A stretch of DNA of 64,000 nt from Akkermansiaceae bacterium (GTDB lineage: Bacteria > Verrucomicrobiota > Verrucomicrobiia > Verrucomicrobiales > Akkermansiaceae): the NCBI GenBank assembly GCA_013041925.1, contig JABDRB010000001.1:71750-135749 (forward strand), in the 5' to 3' direction. Position numbers and translations under genes: made by a program. Position 1 is the first letter of the stretch; each line of letters starts with the position of its first letter. Of the stretch, positions 16,882 to 26,346 are shown piece by piece. The notes beneath the pieces are model-generated. The model made no database searches, had not been told where the DNA came from, and saw nothing but the letters and a program-made list of their open reading frames with translations.

Positions 16882-17322
16882 CTATTGGAGGCGGAAGAGG
16901 GTGTCGCCAAACTGAACGGGCTCGCCGTCTTTGGCCACGATGGCACTGACAGTGCCGGAGGTTTCCGCCTTGATCTCGTTCATGACCTTCATGGCCTCGA
17001 TGATACAGAGTGTCTGGCCCTCGCTGACGGTGTCACCCACGGAGATAAAGGCAGGAGTCTCGGGGGAGGATGCGGAATAGAAGGTGCCTACCATGGGAGC
17101 GGTGATCTCATCACCTGCAGGGGCATCAGGGGCGGCGGCGGGCGCAGCACCTCCGGCAGCTGGCGCGGCGGCAGGGGCGGCGACCTGAGCTGGCTGGGCA
17201 ACTTGCACGAGTTCAGCTCCTTTTTTGAGCTTCAGATTCACCCCCTCTTCTTCGAGGTGAAAATAAGTGAGCTCGTGCTCGTTCATGAGTTCGACGATTT
17301 TACGAATTTCCTTATGATCCAC
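16882..17322 (-). CDS. accB: Acetyl-CoA carboxylase, biotin carboxyl carrier protein
   Basis: 146 residues with an N-terminal MDHKEIRKIVELMNEHELTY domain, an Ala/Pro-rich flexible linker (residues 40-70) and a C-terminal biotinyl domain whose motif EAMKVMNEI places the biotin on K112. It carries biotin between biotin carboxylase and carboxyltransferase. It precedes accC, as in most bacteria. The CRISPR array lies 180 bp upstream on the same strand, so array transcription could run towards it. Confidence 0.96.
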   Translation of the reverse strand: MDHKEIRKIVELMNEHELTYFHLEEEGVNLKLKKGAELVQVAQPAQVAAPAAAPAAGGAAPAAAPDAPAGDEITAPMVGTFYSASSPETPAFISVGDTVSEGQTLCIIEAMKVMNEIKAETSGTVSAIVAKDGEPVQFGDTLFRLQ

Positions 17323-17502
17323 GGTATTGATAGTTAGTTGTGATCAGGCTCGCCGGGTGACTTCCCGCACGCCTGTGATGGGGTGAATACTACGCGCCAC
17401 GGGTATGACGCGTCAAGCCATTGGTTTCCAACAGGGATTTCGTCGCATTGCGCCAAATACAATGACACCAGTATGTCTTCATGATGATTGAAGCTGAACG
17501 GA

Positions 17503-17937
17503 GTTTCAATCCGCGCCCCCCGTGCGGGGGGCGATATATGCTTTCGATCTTGCTGCCGCTGTTGGATTTGTTTCAATCCGCGCCCCCCGTGCGGGGGGCG
17601 ATGGGCAAATCATCACTGTTCTTGTCGATTATACACGTTTCAATCCGCGCCCCCCGTGCGGGGGGCGATCATGCCGCCGCCGCGATCTACGCCGTAACCG
17701 TCGGTTTCAATCCGCGCCCCCCGTGCGGGGGGCGATTGGAGTGCCGAGTCCCCTCAGACATACGCTCTATGTTTCAATCCGCGCCCCCCGTGCGGGGGGC
17801 GATGGGACGAGAGCGACCCGACCAAGGACATCGACGGGTTTCAATCCGCGCCCCCCGTGCGGGGGGCGATCGTGGCCTACATCCTGTCACAAGGCGGCGA
17901 GGTGGTTTCAATCCGCGCCCCCCGTGCGGGGGGCGAT
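17503..17937 (-). CRISPR. Type I-C CRISPR array, 7 repeats and 6 spacers
   Basis: Seven identical 33-bp repeats at 17503, 17570, 17637, 17704, 17771, 17838 and 17905, separated by six spacers of exactly 34 bp. On the + strand the repeat begins GTTTCAATCC and ends GGGGGGCGAT with an internal palindrome (CGCCCCCC / GGGGGGCG). Read on the minus strand it ends ATTGAAAC, the expected 5' handle of I-C crRNAs, so transcription is on the minus strand like the cas operon. The leader-proximal repeat is 17905-17937 and the distal one, still perfect, is 17503-17535. All repeats being identical and spacers equal in length suggests a young or recently active array. The short frames that translate across it are not genes. 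Confidence 0.99.
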
Positions 17938-18064
17938 GGCGCAAGGATTTATACAAGGATTTATAAAGGTTGCGAGCGGTAATTCCGCGAACCTAGTTTT
18001 TAGAAGTGACAAAGAGCTGATGACTTGTTGAAAAAGACCGCGACCGCTTTGGGTTCGCGCGGGG
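17938..18064 (-). promoter_or_regulatory. CRISPR leader
   Basis: 127 bp between the cas2 stop and the first repeat, comparatively AT-rich near the array. A perfect tandem 12-bp direct repeat (CAAGGATTTATA twice, 17942-17965) begins five bases from the repeat. It is followed by an imperfect hairpin at 17968-17993 (arms GCGG / CCGC flanked by GGTT / AACC). The leader should contain the array promoter and the Cas1-Cas2 integration signals, but no -10/-35 pair was assigned. Confidence 0.75.
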
Positions 18065-18355
18065 CTAGAGGATAAGTGGTTTATTGATGTTGTAGTCATC
18101 ATTTTTTCCATAGTGCTCAACCTTTCGCTCCCAATTTTTTCCGAGGTGATAGATTCTGACACTGTCGTATTCAGAGTCCATAATAGAAAGAAGTTTCCCT
18201 TTAAATTCTACAAACTGAGATGGATCACATAGGCATTCAAAAACAGAATTTTGCACACGTTGCCCATAGTCAAGGCAGGTTTTTGCGATACGTCGTAGTC
18301 GGCGGCGCCCTGCTTGATCGATTGTGGAAACATCGTAGGCAATAAGGAGATACAT
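18065..18355 (-). CDS. cas2: CRISPR-associated endoribonuclease Cas2
   Basis: 96 residues beginning MYLLIAYDVSTIDQAGRRRL, the ferredoxin-fold first strand with the conserved Asp (D8) and the RRRLRRIAK helix. It includes QNSVFECLCDPSQF, the second beta region of Cas2, and ends with a tail typical of I-C. Cas2 dimers bridge Cas1 dimers during spacer acquisition. Last gene of the operon, 21 bp after cas1; the leader and array follow directly. Confidence 0.97.
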   Translation of the reverse strand: MYLLIAYDVSTIDQAGRRRLRRIAKTCLDYGQRVQNSVFECLCDPSQFVEFKGKLLSIMDSEYDSVRIYHLGKNWERKVEHYGKNDDYNINKPLIL

Positions 18356-18376
18356 TATGGGGATTGGTTATGAAGT

Positions 18377-19411
18377 TTATTTCCAAATGAAGGCTGGATA
18401 GGTATCGTGATCGCCGCGTAGATGCCGAGCAAGCAGCCTTGCTTGGATGTGGGGGACTAGGCCCATTGTCATTTTTTCCTGTAAGAAGGGGTGAACGATT
18501 TCATCTTGTTTTCGTTCCTGCCAGGCGGTGAGGACTTTTTTTAGGGAATCATCCTTGAGTTGAGTAGCACCGTTTTCTTTTTGATCAAAATCTTGGATAC
18601 CTAGTTGTTGGCGGTTGATGAGTGAGAGGGCTAGTCTATCTGCAAGCACAGGCCGGAATTCTTCCATGAGGTCGTGGGCTAGGGATGCACGGCCTGGTCG
18701 GACTCGGTGTAGAAATCCGCATTGTGGATCTAGCCCTACGGATTCGCATGCTGACCGGATATCGTGTGCGAGGAGGACGTAGAGGAAGGAGAGCAGTGCG
18801 TTGACGGGATCGAGCGGTGGACGTTTTGACCGGCCGTTAAATTGGAAAACTGGTTTTGTGATGAGATGGTTGAAATTGGCGAAGTAGGTAGCGGCGCAGT
18901 CACCTTCTATCCCACGTAGGGAGTCGAGGCTGGTGCAGCGTGAAATCATGGTGATACGTTGGGCAATGGTGTCTGAGCATTGTCTAAGTTTATCAGCGCG
19001 TATAGGGTCTTTGTCACCATGGTCGCGTGAGGCTCGGAGGAGCACGGTGCGGGTGTTCGCGAGTTTAGCGGTGATGCAGTTAGCGGCGATGGCAAGAGCG
19101 GCGGGCTCGTGATCAGCGCGGTGGTATTGTTCACGACGCAGGAGTATACTACCTGATTGTGGACCATGAGAGCTGGCGAGGAATTTACCGTAGGGATTAT
19201 GAAAAGAGAGTGCGACGTTAGCCTGAGCGCATGCGTGCATGAGTTGGGCAGAGGCAGAGATGTCCCAGCCGTAGCAGGCAATACCTTCTAGGTTGTGCAG
19301 GGGGACGCGCAGTTTGGTCTCTTTTTCGTGGCGGATCGCAATGGCTGCGCCGTCTTTTTTGAGGTAAGCTCCTTCGAGGGTTACGAAGAGGGTGTTTAAA
19401 TGCTGGCGCAT
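18377..19411 (-). CDS. cas1: CRISPR-associated integrase Cas1
   Basis: 344 residues, standard I-C length. The N-terminal beta domain (LNTLFVTLEGAYLKKDGAAI) is followed by the helical catalytic domain. Metal ligands are E169 (RGIEGDCA), H235 (GFLHRVRPGR) and E250/E251 (DLMEEFRP). All expected catalytic residues are present, so integration activity is plausible. It sits between cas4 (10 bp) and cas2 (21 bp). Confidence 0.98.
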   Translation of the reverse strand: MRQHLNTLFVTLEGAYLKKDGAAIAIRHEKETKLRVPLHNLEGIACYGWDISASAQLMHACAQANVALSFHNPYGKFLASSHGPQSGSILLRREQYHRADHEPAALAIAANCITAKLANTRTVLLRASRDHGDKDPIRADKLRQCSDTIAQRITMISRCTSLDSLRGIEGDCAATYFANFNHLITKPVFQFNGRSKRPPLDPVNALLSFLYVLLAHDIRSACESVGLDPQCGFLHRVRPGRASLAHDLMEEFRPVLADRLALSLINRQQLGIQDFDQKENGATQLKDDSLKKVLTAWQERKQDEIVHPFLQEKMTMGLVPHIQARLLARHLRGDHDTYPAFIWK

Positions 19412-19421
19412 TAATTTGTGA

Positions 19422-20078
19422 TTAGAGATTGGGGATTTGTGACTGAAACCATGCTTCTGCGCCTCGTTTTAGGCGCAGTGATTTAGGTTGGCATATTTCG
19501 ATCAACGAGCAGGCATCACATTGTTGGGCGGCGTATGTAGACTGCGGCGTGATACCCTCAGAAATAAGTGAATGGAGTCGCTTGGCTGTGGATATGGTTA
19601 GATCGCGCAATGCGGTATCGATGGCGATAGGTGTCCGGCGCCTTCTTTTGCCATAAAAGAGAAAGGCTTCTGGGATTGGAATACCTGACATTTCCTCCAG
19701 ACAGATGGCTTGAGCACAGAGCTGGACTTCATCTGCGGAGTGTGCCTTGGGTTTCCCTCGTTTGTATTCGATTGGGATAATGGTTCCGTTTTGGTGGAAT
19801 TCGACCACATCACACTGCCCAGAGATGCCGAGGGTTTGTGAACTTACAGGCAGAGAGTGGGTAATGCGGATGCCAGGGCGTGATTCGTCAGGTGCATCGT
19901 GGGCACGGGCGTGCATCAGGTTGCCTTCAGCGGTGAATCGATTTTCCGCCCATGCTTGCTCTAGATGGATGAGGGCACACTGGCGCGGGCAATAGAGGTA
20001 ATGCTGGAGGGCGGAGAGGGGGAGCAAGGCGTCTTCGGAGAAGACGCCTTGCCGAGGGTTTGACGCAGGTTTGAGCAT
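19422..20078 (-). CDS. cas4: CRISPR-associated Cas4 exonuclease
   Basis: 218 residues from ATG 20078 (MLKPASNPRQGVFSEDALLP). An in-frame start at 20165 would overlap cas7 and is rejected. It has the Cas4/RecB features: LYCPRQCALIHLE near the N-terminus, the nuclease motifs GQCDVVEF and IPIEYKRGKPK, and the C-terminal cluster cysteines CDACSLIEIC that with the N-terminal Cys hold an Fe-S cluster. Cas4 trims prespacers and selects PAM-bearing fragments. The stop of cas7 lies 7 bp upstream. Confidence 0.96.
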   Translation of the reverse strand: MLKPASNPRQGVFSEDALLPLSALQHYLYCPRQCALIHLEQAWAENRFTAEGNLMHARAHDAPDESRPGIRITHSLPVSSQTLGISGQCDVVEFHQNGTIIPIEYKRGKPKAHSADEVQLCAQAICLEEMSGIPIPEAFLFYGKRRRRTPIAIDTALRDLTISTAKRLHSLISEGITPQSTYAAQQCDACSLIEICQPKSLRLKRGAEAWFQSQIPNL

Positions 20079-20085
20079 TACTTGG

Positions 20086-20940
20086 TTATATCCGTTCGAT
20101 GATCTCGATGCCCTTGTCGACGCAGAACTTCTTGAGCTCGTCGGGGACGTTGACGGTGTAATCATTGAAGGAGCGCGGGACTTCGATGCCTTCCTTTTTT
20201 TGGATGGTTACACCCTCGAGGAGCTTGGCACTTGGGGCTTTACCGAGTTGGTTTTTGTGTTTGAAAACGATGAGGGCACGTGGGTTCATGCTGCCAGCAG
20301 GGCGGGCCGCTGACTGGTCGAACTGGAAAGCATTTTCGAGGGCTGTGAAGAGAAGCGCCAGGTCGTCTTCGGAGAAACCTGTTTGTTCTGCGAGGAATGG
20401 ATTGATGAATCCTTGGGCTTTGTAGAGACCGTAGGGGATGGTAAATTTTCGGCCCATGGTGCGTTCTTTTTCAATGTCTTTTTCATCGGTGACAGAAGTG
20501 CGTGTAATCGCGTGTTCAGCAGCGACGATGGGATCGATTGAACTGGCGAAAGATAGCTGTGCTGGCCCGCGAACTTGTCCGCAGTTGACCTTGGTTGACA
20601 TGACGGCTCCAAAGGTGCGAACGTCGTAGAAATTCTGACACATCCATTCACGAGCTTTGTCTTTTTCCGCACGTTTGGCCTTTTTGGGATCGCCGAGATC
20701 AAGGGCTTTGTAGGCTTCCTCATGTTGAAGGTTATGCACTGCAAATTCTTTGAAATAGATACGCTTTTCGGGCTGAGTGGTTTCGACAAAATTGCGTACT
20801 TTGCGTTTCAGACAAACGTCGGTGACGAGGCCGTGGCCAGTTTCTGCGTCAATACGCGGTAGGTTTCCTGCATCGGGGTCGCCGTTTGGGTTGGCGTTGG
20901 TGCAGTCGAATATATAGAGGAAATCGTATCGGTTATTCAT
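20086..20940 (-). CDS. cas7c: Type I-C Cascade backbone protein Cas7 (Csd2)
   Basis: 284 residues beginning [20 protein letters not shown], the diagnostic Csd2/Cas7 N-terminus (DCxxANPNGDP). It then has [10 protein letters not shown] and [12 protein letters not shown], conserved in the family. It polymerises along the crRNA to form the Cascade spine. It lies between cas8c (37 bp) and cas4. Confidence 0.97.
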   Translation of the reverse strand: MNNRYDFLYIFDCTNANPNGDPDAGNLPRIDAETGHGLVTDVCLKRKVRNFVETTQPEKRIYFKEFAVHNLQHEEAYKALDLGDPKKAKRAEKDKAREWMCQNFYDVRTFGAVMSTKVNCGQVRGPAQLSFASSIDPIVAAEHAITRTSVTDEKDIEKERTMGRKFTIPYGLYKAQGFINPFLAEQTGFSEDDLALLFTALENAFQFDQSAARPAGSMNPRALIVFKHKNQLGKAPSAKLLEGVTIQKKEGIEVPRSFNDYTVNVPDELKKFCVDKGIEIIERI

Positions 20941-20977
20941 GGTCTTATTTTTATTAGTTGTTAATGTTTGCTTGGGA

Positions 20978-22906
20978 TTAGGATTCGGTTGTTGTTTCTT
21001 TTTTAGTGTAGAAGTCTTTGTTTTGGTGGTAGTAGCCGATGGCGAAGAGGCCTTGGGCTTTGAGATTGAGGCGTGTGGGAAAATCTTGGAGATCGCTCAT
21101 GATATTTTGCAGTAGGCGTTCACGGTTAACTTTGTGACCACCTTCCAGCTTGGCGAGATGGTGTTGATAGGTGCGGAGGATACGCGGGAAGACACTGGCG
21201 GGAGTGGCTGACGCGCTGCTGTAAAACTTGTCACGTAGTCCTGAATTGAGATCGCCGAGAGCGTCTTTCTGTGTTTTTTCAAGAGTGGCGAAGAGCCTGC
21301 CGAGCAGGTAGGCGGGGTTGGTGTTTTTGGTATCTAGCATGATGGGTATGGTTTGGTTGTGGTTTCTTGTGAGTGTTCCTTTGATGATGGCGGCGCGGAC
21401 GTAATTGATGGTGCGATCTGCTCTGATCCGGCGGATGACGGCGGAGTAGATGCCTTCGGGATATTTGGTGTTTTCCAAAATGGAGCGCATGAGTGCTCCG
21501 CCGAGAAGCGGGGGGATTTCATCAGAAACGCGCGCCGTTTCGCGGAGGAGCTGCCAGCTGGCGGGATATTCCGGATCGGGCAGGCGTTTGCCTTTTGCCG
21601 TTTCCCACTCACGGACAATAGAGATGTCCTGAAGGTGGGCGTGTAGGTTTTCTATGAGTTCCCCGATTGTTGATCGGTGGAAGAATCGGACTGAGAGGCG
21701 GGCAGCATTCGGCGCGAGCCCGAGGAGAAAAAAGTTGGTCTCGGTCGAAATGTCTTTATTGTCTGCGTTGATTCCCAAGCGAATTTGTTTGAGCAGAATT
21801 TCGATTTGGGAGCGCAAGTTTTCATCCTGAGTTTTTTCCAGAGCATTGGAGCCTTCACTGGCAAAAATGCCGAAGGTTTCCTCGATGATTGAGGGTTTAT
21901 CTGTCCAGAAGACGCAGGTGCTGTCGCCGATGCGGATACGGTGTTTGGAGGATTTAGGGCCGTTGAGAATTGAGTTGAGTGCTGTGCCGTATTGAAAGGC
22001 TGCTTTTTCTGAGACAGGGGCGTTAAAAGATTGATCCTTTCCGTAGGATTCATAGGCAGGTGCGTTGAATGAGACTAATGAGGCTCCAGAAGATTGAGCA
22101 CCAGCTACGGATTTGATTTTCGGGTGAAGTCGGGCGATGGGAACTAAGTTTTCCCCAGTAATTAGGCACTGGCCAGAGGTGGAATCTAATTCTGATTCTT
22201 GATTGTCCCACCAACTAATAATATCAGGATGCTCATGTACGGCTTTGGCTTCTCCTTGAATCGAGAAGATACCGAAGCCGCCTGATGTTTCTTCTAGAAG
22301 ATCGAAAAGCTGGATGCATTCATCTGGAACGTGTAACTTCATCTCAGTCATTGATGATTGGTAATCTTCGAGTTCTTGTTTTAACGTCTCATTGTCTGGT
22401 TCTTTTTTAAGTTTGTTTTCTGCATCGGATAATTTGATTCGTGTCTCGTTGATCTTATTGATTTGTTCTATAATTTTAAGATCCCAGTTTTCTAGAAATC
22501 TGCAAATGGCAGAAAATGAAGAATGCTTAATTTGAGCTTCGAGAGACAGGTATTCTTCACGGAGCTTTTCAAAGCACATTAGAGCTCGTTTAGAATCCTT
22601 TTGAAATTTTGCTAAGTTTTTTTCAGGCGTTTTGTAAGCCAAAAGGTAGGAGGCGTTATCCCAGAGAAAGCCAGGATTGATACCAGCACCTGAAGGCTTC
22701 GCTTCGCCCATTACGAGTTGTTTGACGGCACGGAGTTTGCCTTTCTCGTCCTTGATCCGAGCGTCTTGAATAGCGAAGAGTGTGCCATCAGGTTTTAGCA
22801 CGACGCGGAATGAGATGTTCTGTGGTGAGTAGCCAGGCTTAGCAATCTCGTATTCGGGATCGTCAGCTAGGCGAGTGTAGAGTTCGTTGAGTGAATTGAG
22901 AATCAT
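20978..22906 (-). CDS. cas8c: Type I-C Cascade large subunit Cas8c (Csd1)
   Basis: 642 residues, typical of Csd1. The N-terminus [20 protein letters not shown] and [19 protein letters not shown] are conserved, as is the region around [29 protein letters not shown] and [19 protein letters not shown] near the C-terminus. The large subunit recognises the PAM and recruits Cas3. In I-C systems an internal translation product of cas8c (Cas11-like small subunit) is known; a start for such a product was not resolved here. Middle gene of the interference set. Confidence 0.95.
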   Translation of the reverse strand: MILNSLNELYTRLADDPEYEIAKPGYSPQNISFRVVLKPDGTLFAIQDARIKDEKGKLRAVKQLVMGEAKPSGAGINPGFLWDNASYLLAYKTPEKNLAKFQKDSKRALMCFEKLREEYLSLEAQIKHSSFSAICRFLENWDLKIIEQINKINETRIKLSDAENKLKKEPDNETLKQELEDYQSSMTEMKLHVPDECIQLFDLLEETSGGFGIFSIQGEAKAVHEHPDIISWWDNQESELDSTSGQCLITGENLVPIARLHPKIKSVAGAQSSGASLVSFNAPAYESYGKDQSFNAPVSEKAAFQYGTALNSILNGPKSSKHRIRIGDSTCVFWTDKPSIIEETFGIFASEGSNALEKTQDENLRSQIEILLKQIRLGINADNKDISTETNFFLLGLAPNAARLSVRFFHRSTIGELIENLHAHLQDISIVREWETAKGKRLPDPEYPASWQLLRETARVSDEIPPLLGGALMRSILENTKYPEGIYSAVIRRIRADRTINYVRAAIIKGTLTRNHNQTIPIMLDTKNTNPAYLLGRLFATLEKTQKDALGDLNSGLRDKFYSSASATPASVFPRILRTYQHHLAKLEGGHKVNRERLLQNIMSDLQDFPTRLNLKAQGLFAIGYYHQNKDFYTKKETTTES

Positions 22907-22921
22907 GATTCGATTTGAGTA

Positions 22922-23632
22922 TTAGATTTCGAATGGGAGTGAGGGAACGGTGATGTTGCCGTTGGTCATCTCTGCGCGGAAGAAGTGCGGGGTTGTGGAT
23001 TTCACGGCTTTGGTTTTCGGGTTTTGGTCGAATTCGATGTCGTGTAGCATAAAGCCGAGATCCTTTTCTCCTTGGAGGGATTCGTGGGGGGTGGGTAGTC
23101 CGCTGTCGTTTTCGTGGAGCTTGAAGTTGACGGGGAATTCCCGGCAGCCGAAGTAAGGTTGGTGGAAAGCTTGACCTGTGCGTGCGCGACGCTTGAACAT
23201 TTCGAGGTGCTTTCCAGCGGCTTCGTTGGCTGGGATTTTTTCGCCACCGCGTTCGATGCGGGTGTCGAGAATGTGGACGCTGGCGTGGATGAGATAGCGG
23301 ACATCACGGAGGAGGAGTGCGGCGCGTTGCTGGCGTTCTTGATCTACGTAAATTCCGAGGGTGTCATTTCCACCTTCAGCAACCATGGCGGCGGTGGGGT
23401 TGCTGGCTTTTTTGCTGATTTCGTTGCGGCGGATGTTGGTGAAACGGACGGGGTTGATGACGCTGATACTGTCGATGATCCAACGAATCTGCGGTTTCCA
23501 ATAGATAGCTTCAAGGATGCCGCGAGCAGCAGAGGGGGTGATGACATCGTAAGAGACGCGTTCGACTTTCATTTCTGGTCGGGAAAAAAGGGCGTAGTCG
23601 CCAGATACTTCGAGGGTGATGGGTGATTTCAT
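22922..23632 (-). CDS. cas5c: Cas5c, crRNA-processing Cascade subunit
   Basis: 236 residues beginning [20 protein letters not shown] and followed by [20 protein letters not shown] and [10 protein letters not shown], diagnostic of Cas5d/c. The conserved [20 protein letters not shown] region and a C-terminal FFRAEMTNG are present. In type I-C this protein replaces Cas6: it cuts the repeat and stays on the crRNA 5' handle, which fits the absence of a cas6 here. Its start overlaps the cas3 stop by four bases (ATGA), indicating translational coupling. Confidence 0.97.
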   Translation of the reverse strand: MKSPITLEVSGDYALFSRPEMKVERVSYDVITPSAARGILEAIYWKPQIRWIIDSISVINPVRFTNIRRNEISKKASNPTAAMVAEGGNDTLGIYVDQERQQRAALLLRDVRYLIHASVHILDTRIERGGEKIPANEAAGKHLEMFKRRARTGQAFHQPYFGCREFPVNFKLHENDSGLPTPHESLQGEKDLGFMLHDIEFDQNPKTKAVKSTTPHFFRAEMTNGNITVPSLPFEI

Positions 23633-26019
23633 GATGAGCAGATTAGTGTGTTAGAGTTTGGTGCTTCGTCGGTGAGGTTGAGGCCGAATTGATCGGAGTA
23701 ATGGGTTTCTGGACAGATGAGAATATGAAACTCACCGTCACGGACCGATTGGAATTGGTGTTGGTTTTTGTAGTAGTCGTTATCGTAGATTTGAACGGTG
23801 TAGCGTTGGAGTCCCCGGAGAAGATCGCGGTGGAGTGAGATGGTTTCGTTGCATAATTTATTTTTAATGAGGTCTTTTGAGACGTCATCCCAAGGAATAA
23901 TGATGGGTATTTGTTTGTTCTCGATGAGGTTGAATTTTTCAGCAGCAGTGCGGTAGTTGAAGATGAAGGGTAGATCGGGTGAACCACCGAACTCAAAATC
24001 GTCTAGAATGTGTTTGGCATCCCAGTGGTTTCTGTTCTGGTGGTAGTATTTGTTGAAGTATCCTTGGACGGCTTCGGTGCCGAGTGGGTCATCGGTGTGA
24101 AGGTCTAGAAATTCGTGTCCAACGCAGGCGGTGTCAGCGAAGTAGCGTTCTGATTTAATATGTTCTGAGTGGAAGACGTGGGCTTGACCGATTACAATTT
24201 TTCCTTCGCGGTTGCAACGGCCAGCGGCCTGAGCGATGGAGTCAAGTCCAGCCATGGAGCGATATACGATCGGGAAATCGACATCGACACCAGCCTCGAT
24301 CAGTTGGGTGGAAATGAGGCGAACGGGAAGTTTTTCATTCAGTCGTTTGCGGGCATTAGCGAGTACTTGCAGACGATGCTGCGGGCACATGAGGGTGGAG
24401 AGGTGGAAGTTCTCTTTGGTATTTCCGGGCAAGAGCTTGAAGAGCCTGTGTGCGTGCTTGCGTGTGTTGACGATGCAGAGGGCTTGAGTGGCTTGTGCTA
24501 TTTCGCTGGAGATGGTTTCATCTGAGAGCTGGCCGCGGTAGGTGACGTTGACTCGGTTGAGGTCGGCGTAGAGCTTTTGTGGGTCTTTGATTATTTCATT
24601 GGAGCCGGGGAATCCGATGGGGAAGTCTGAGGATTTAGCAACTGCGGGCTGAGTGGCGGTGCAGAGGACTGTGGTGGTGTGGTAATTTTCCGAGAGTTCG
24701 CGGAGGACGCGTAGGCAGGGTTCAAGGTATTGGGTGGGGAGGCACTGAGCTTCGTCGAGAATAACTACGGAGTTGGCAATGTTGTGGAGTTTGCGAGATT
24801 TGGTAGTTTTAGCAGCGTAGAGGGATTCGTAGAATTGAACGGCGGTGGTGACGATGATGGGGGCGTCCCAGTTCTCGGCGGCTAAGCGGGATGTGATGGT
24901 TTGATTTTGTTCTGCATCGGGAGAGAGGTTAGAGTGGTGTTCGATGATGACTTCCTCACCAAGCGTGGCGAGCAGGTCGCGGAAGACGCTGGCATTTTGC
25001 TCGATAATGGAGGTGAAGGGAATGACGTAGATAATGCGCTTTTTTTGATGTTTGATCGCGTGGCGCAGGGCGAAGTTCAGCGAGGAGAGAGTTTTGCCTC
25101 CGCCAGTTGGGACAGTGAGGGTGAAAATGCCTGAAGGTGAGTCGGCGGCGGCGGTACAGTCGGCGACGACATTTGCACGGGCGTTGGCGACTTTGTCATC
25201 GGGGGGAGGTGAGCCAAAGGATGTGATTTTATTTTGGAGGAGCTTGAGGGCTTGCGAGAAGATGTCGGATTGATGCGAGGCGCGTGAGCTGGAGAGCTTG
25301 GGGCTCATGAACGACTCGGTGGCTAGGAAGTCGGCATCAACCAAGCAGGAGAAAATCATGCGTTGGAAGAAGGCGAGGGCGAAATTTGAATCCTTTCCTC
25401 TGGGTAGGTTGGTGAGAAATGATGAGAGTGGAGGGAGGGAATTGTTGGTGATTTCGTCAGGGGCTACAATGTTGGGTATTTCGTTTCCGAATGATTTTTG
25501 AAGACGCTTTTCTAGACAAGCGTGGGATTCGTGGCGAGCATCGAGCAGACCTGCGTGGTGTCCGGCTATCGCTGTAGCAATCATGTGTCCGAGCGCTGAA
25601 ATTGAGACCGCGTGTTTAGCTCCAGCTGTAGTATGGTCTTCTTTCTTCAGCGGGGCTCCAGAGGCCTCAGGTTGATGGATATCGGCTTTGGATTTTAAAT
25701 ATTCCTGCCATTCAGGTGAGTATTTACCAAGGTCGTGCCAGAGGCCGGTGAGGTAGCCCCATTGTCGTGCGGATTCCCGATCGGGGCCTTCTGGGAACAT
25801 ATTTGCTGCGAAGTTTGCTGAAAGGTAGGCTACTTTATTGAGATGGCCGTGTTGGGGTTCCAGATTGATGCAGTGGAGACAGGGTGCGCCGTTATTTCCT
25901 GAGCATGCCGATTTGGGATCATCAGGGTCGGTAGTGGAAAAACGAGTAAACAAAGGCTCCCAAGGAGAGCTATCCTTCGTTGTATGAGCGTAAAATTGAT
26001 CTAGATGAAAACAGGTCAT
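23629..26019 (-). CDS. cas3: Cas3 nuclease-helicase
   Basis: 796 residues with HD nuclease at the N-terminus ([33 protein letters not shown] and [13 protein letters not shown]) and a superfamily 2 helicase at the C-terminus. Walker A is [14 protein letters not shown], Walker [10 protein letters not shown] (DEAQ where DEAH is more usual, seen in other Cas3), motif III ATQPA, and the later blocks [13 protein letters not shown] and [11 protein letters not shown]. It unwinds and degrades target DNA. First gene of the operon; fused HD and helicase is normal for type I-C. Residues 57-74 carry [18 protein letters not shown] with paired cysteines, a minor variant. Confidence 0.97.
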   Translation of the reverse strand: MTCFHLDQFYAHTTKDSSPWEPLFTRFSTTDPDDPKSACSGNNGAPCLHCINLEPQHGHLNKVAYLSANFAANMFPEGPDRESARQWGYLTGLWHDLGKYSPEWQEYLKSKADIHQPEASGAPLKKEDHTTAGAKHAVSISALGHMIATAIAGHHAGLLDARHESHACLEKRLQKSFGNEIPNIVAPDEITNNSLPPLSSFLTNLPRGKDSNFALAFFQRMIFSCLVDADFLATESFMSPKLSSSRASHQSDIFSQALKLLQNKITSFGSPPPDDKVANARANVVADCTAAADSPSGIFTLTVPTGGGKTLSSLNFALRHAIKHQKKRIIYVIPFTSIIEQNASVFRDLLATLGEEVIIEHHSNLSPDAEQNQTITSRLAAENWDAPIIVTTAVQFYESLYAAKTTKSRKLHNIANSVVILDEAQCLPTQYLEPCLRVLRELSENYHTTTVLCTATQPAVAKSSDFPIGFPGSNEIIKDPQKLYADLNRVNVTYRGQLSDETISSEIAQATQALCIVNTRKHAHRLFKLLPGNTKENFHLSTLMCPQHRLQVLANARKRLNEKLPVRLISTQLIEAGVDVDFPIVYRSMAGLDSIAQAAGRCNREGKIVIGQAHVFHSEHIKSERYFADTACVGHEFLDLHTDDPLGTEAVQGYFNKYYHQNRNHWDAKHILDDFEFGGSPDLPFIFNYRTAAEKFNLIENKQIPIIIPWDDVSKDLIKNKLCNETISLHRDLLRGLQRYTVQIYDNDYYKNQHQFQSVRDGEFHILICPETHYSDQFGLNLTDEAPNSNTLICSS

Positions 26020-26346
26020 AATTTGACTGCCAGATAGATGTTAGTGTGTTTTTATGCGGAGGGAAGTCAAATTGTTTCTTATCTTCCGAGTTAATTCATA
26101 GGTGTCAGTATGGTACAAAATAAGTCCCACGCTTATATATAATACAAAAGGTGCTGTGATAATCGTGCGTTATGGTATGTTGTGTTTCGACCCTGAGAGT
26201 CCGAGCAATCAGGTTAAACAAGCAACATCGGGGTGTCACCAATTGTGACGCAGAGCTTCACCTCACGGGCGTGATCCTTCATTGGCACAATACGGGAGTC
26301 TGCTGGCGGAGGTATCGCGCCGTCATATGGTGGAGATTCGAGTTTG
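26020..26346. promoter_or_regulatory. 327-bp divergent intergenic region upstream of cas3
   Basis: Holds the start regions of cas3 (minus) and of the kinase-like gene (+). It is AT-rich around 26130-26150 (TATATATAAT); TATAAT at 26138-26143 on the + strand lacks a good -35. For cas3, TTGTAT and TATTTT separated by 17 bases on the minus strand are a weak candidate. A 91-residue open frame at 26172-26447 overlaps the next gene and has no features, so is not called. No repeats or RNA structures stood out. Confidence 0.4.

Noticed and set aside
17481-18031. Arg/Pro-rich reading frames across the CRISPR array
   Set aside because: They translate the repeat unit; the periodic identical 33-bp repeats prove an array, not a gene.
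17938-18064. tracrRNA or cas9-type features
   Set aside because: Type I-C uses Cas5c for crRNA processing and carries no tracrRNA; none is visible.
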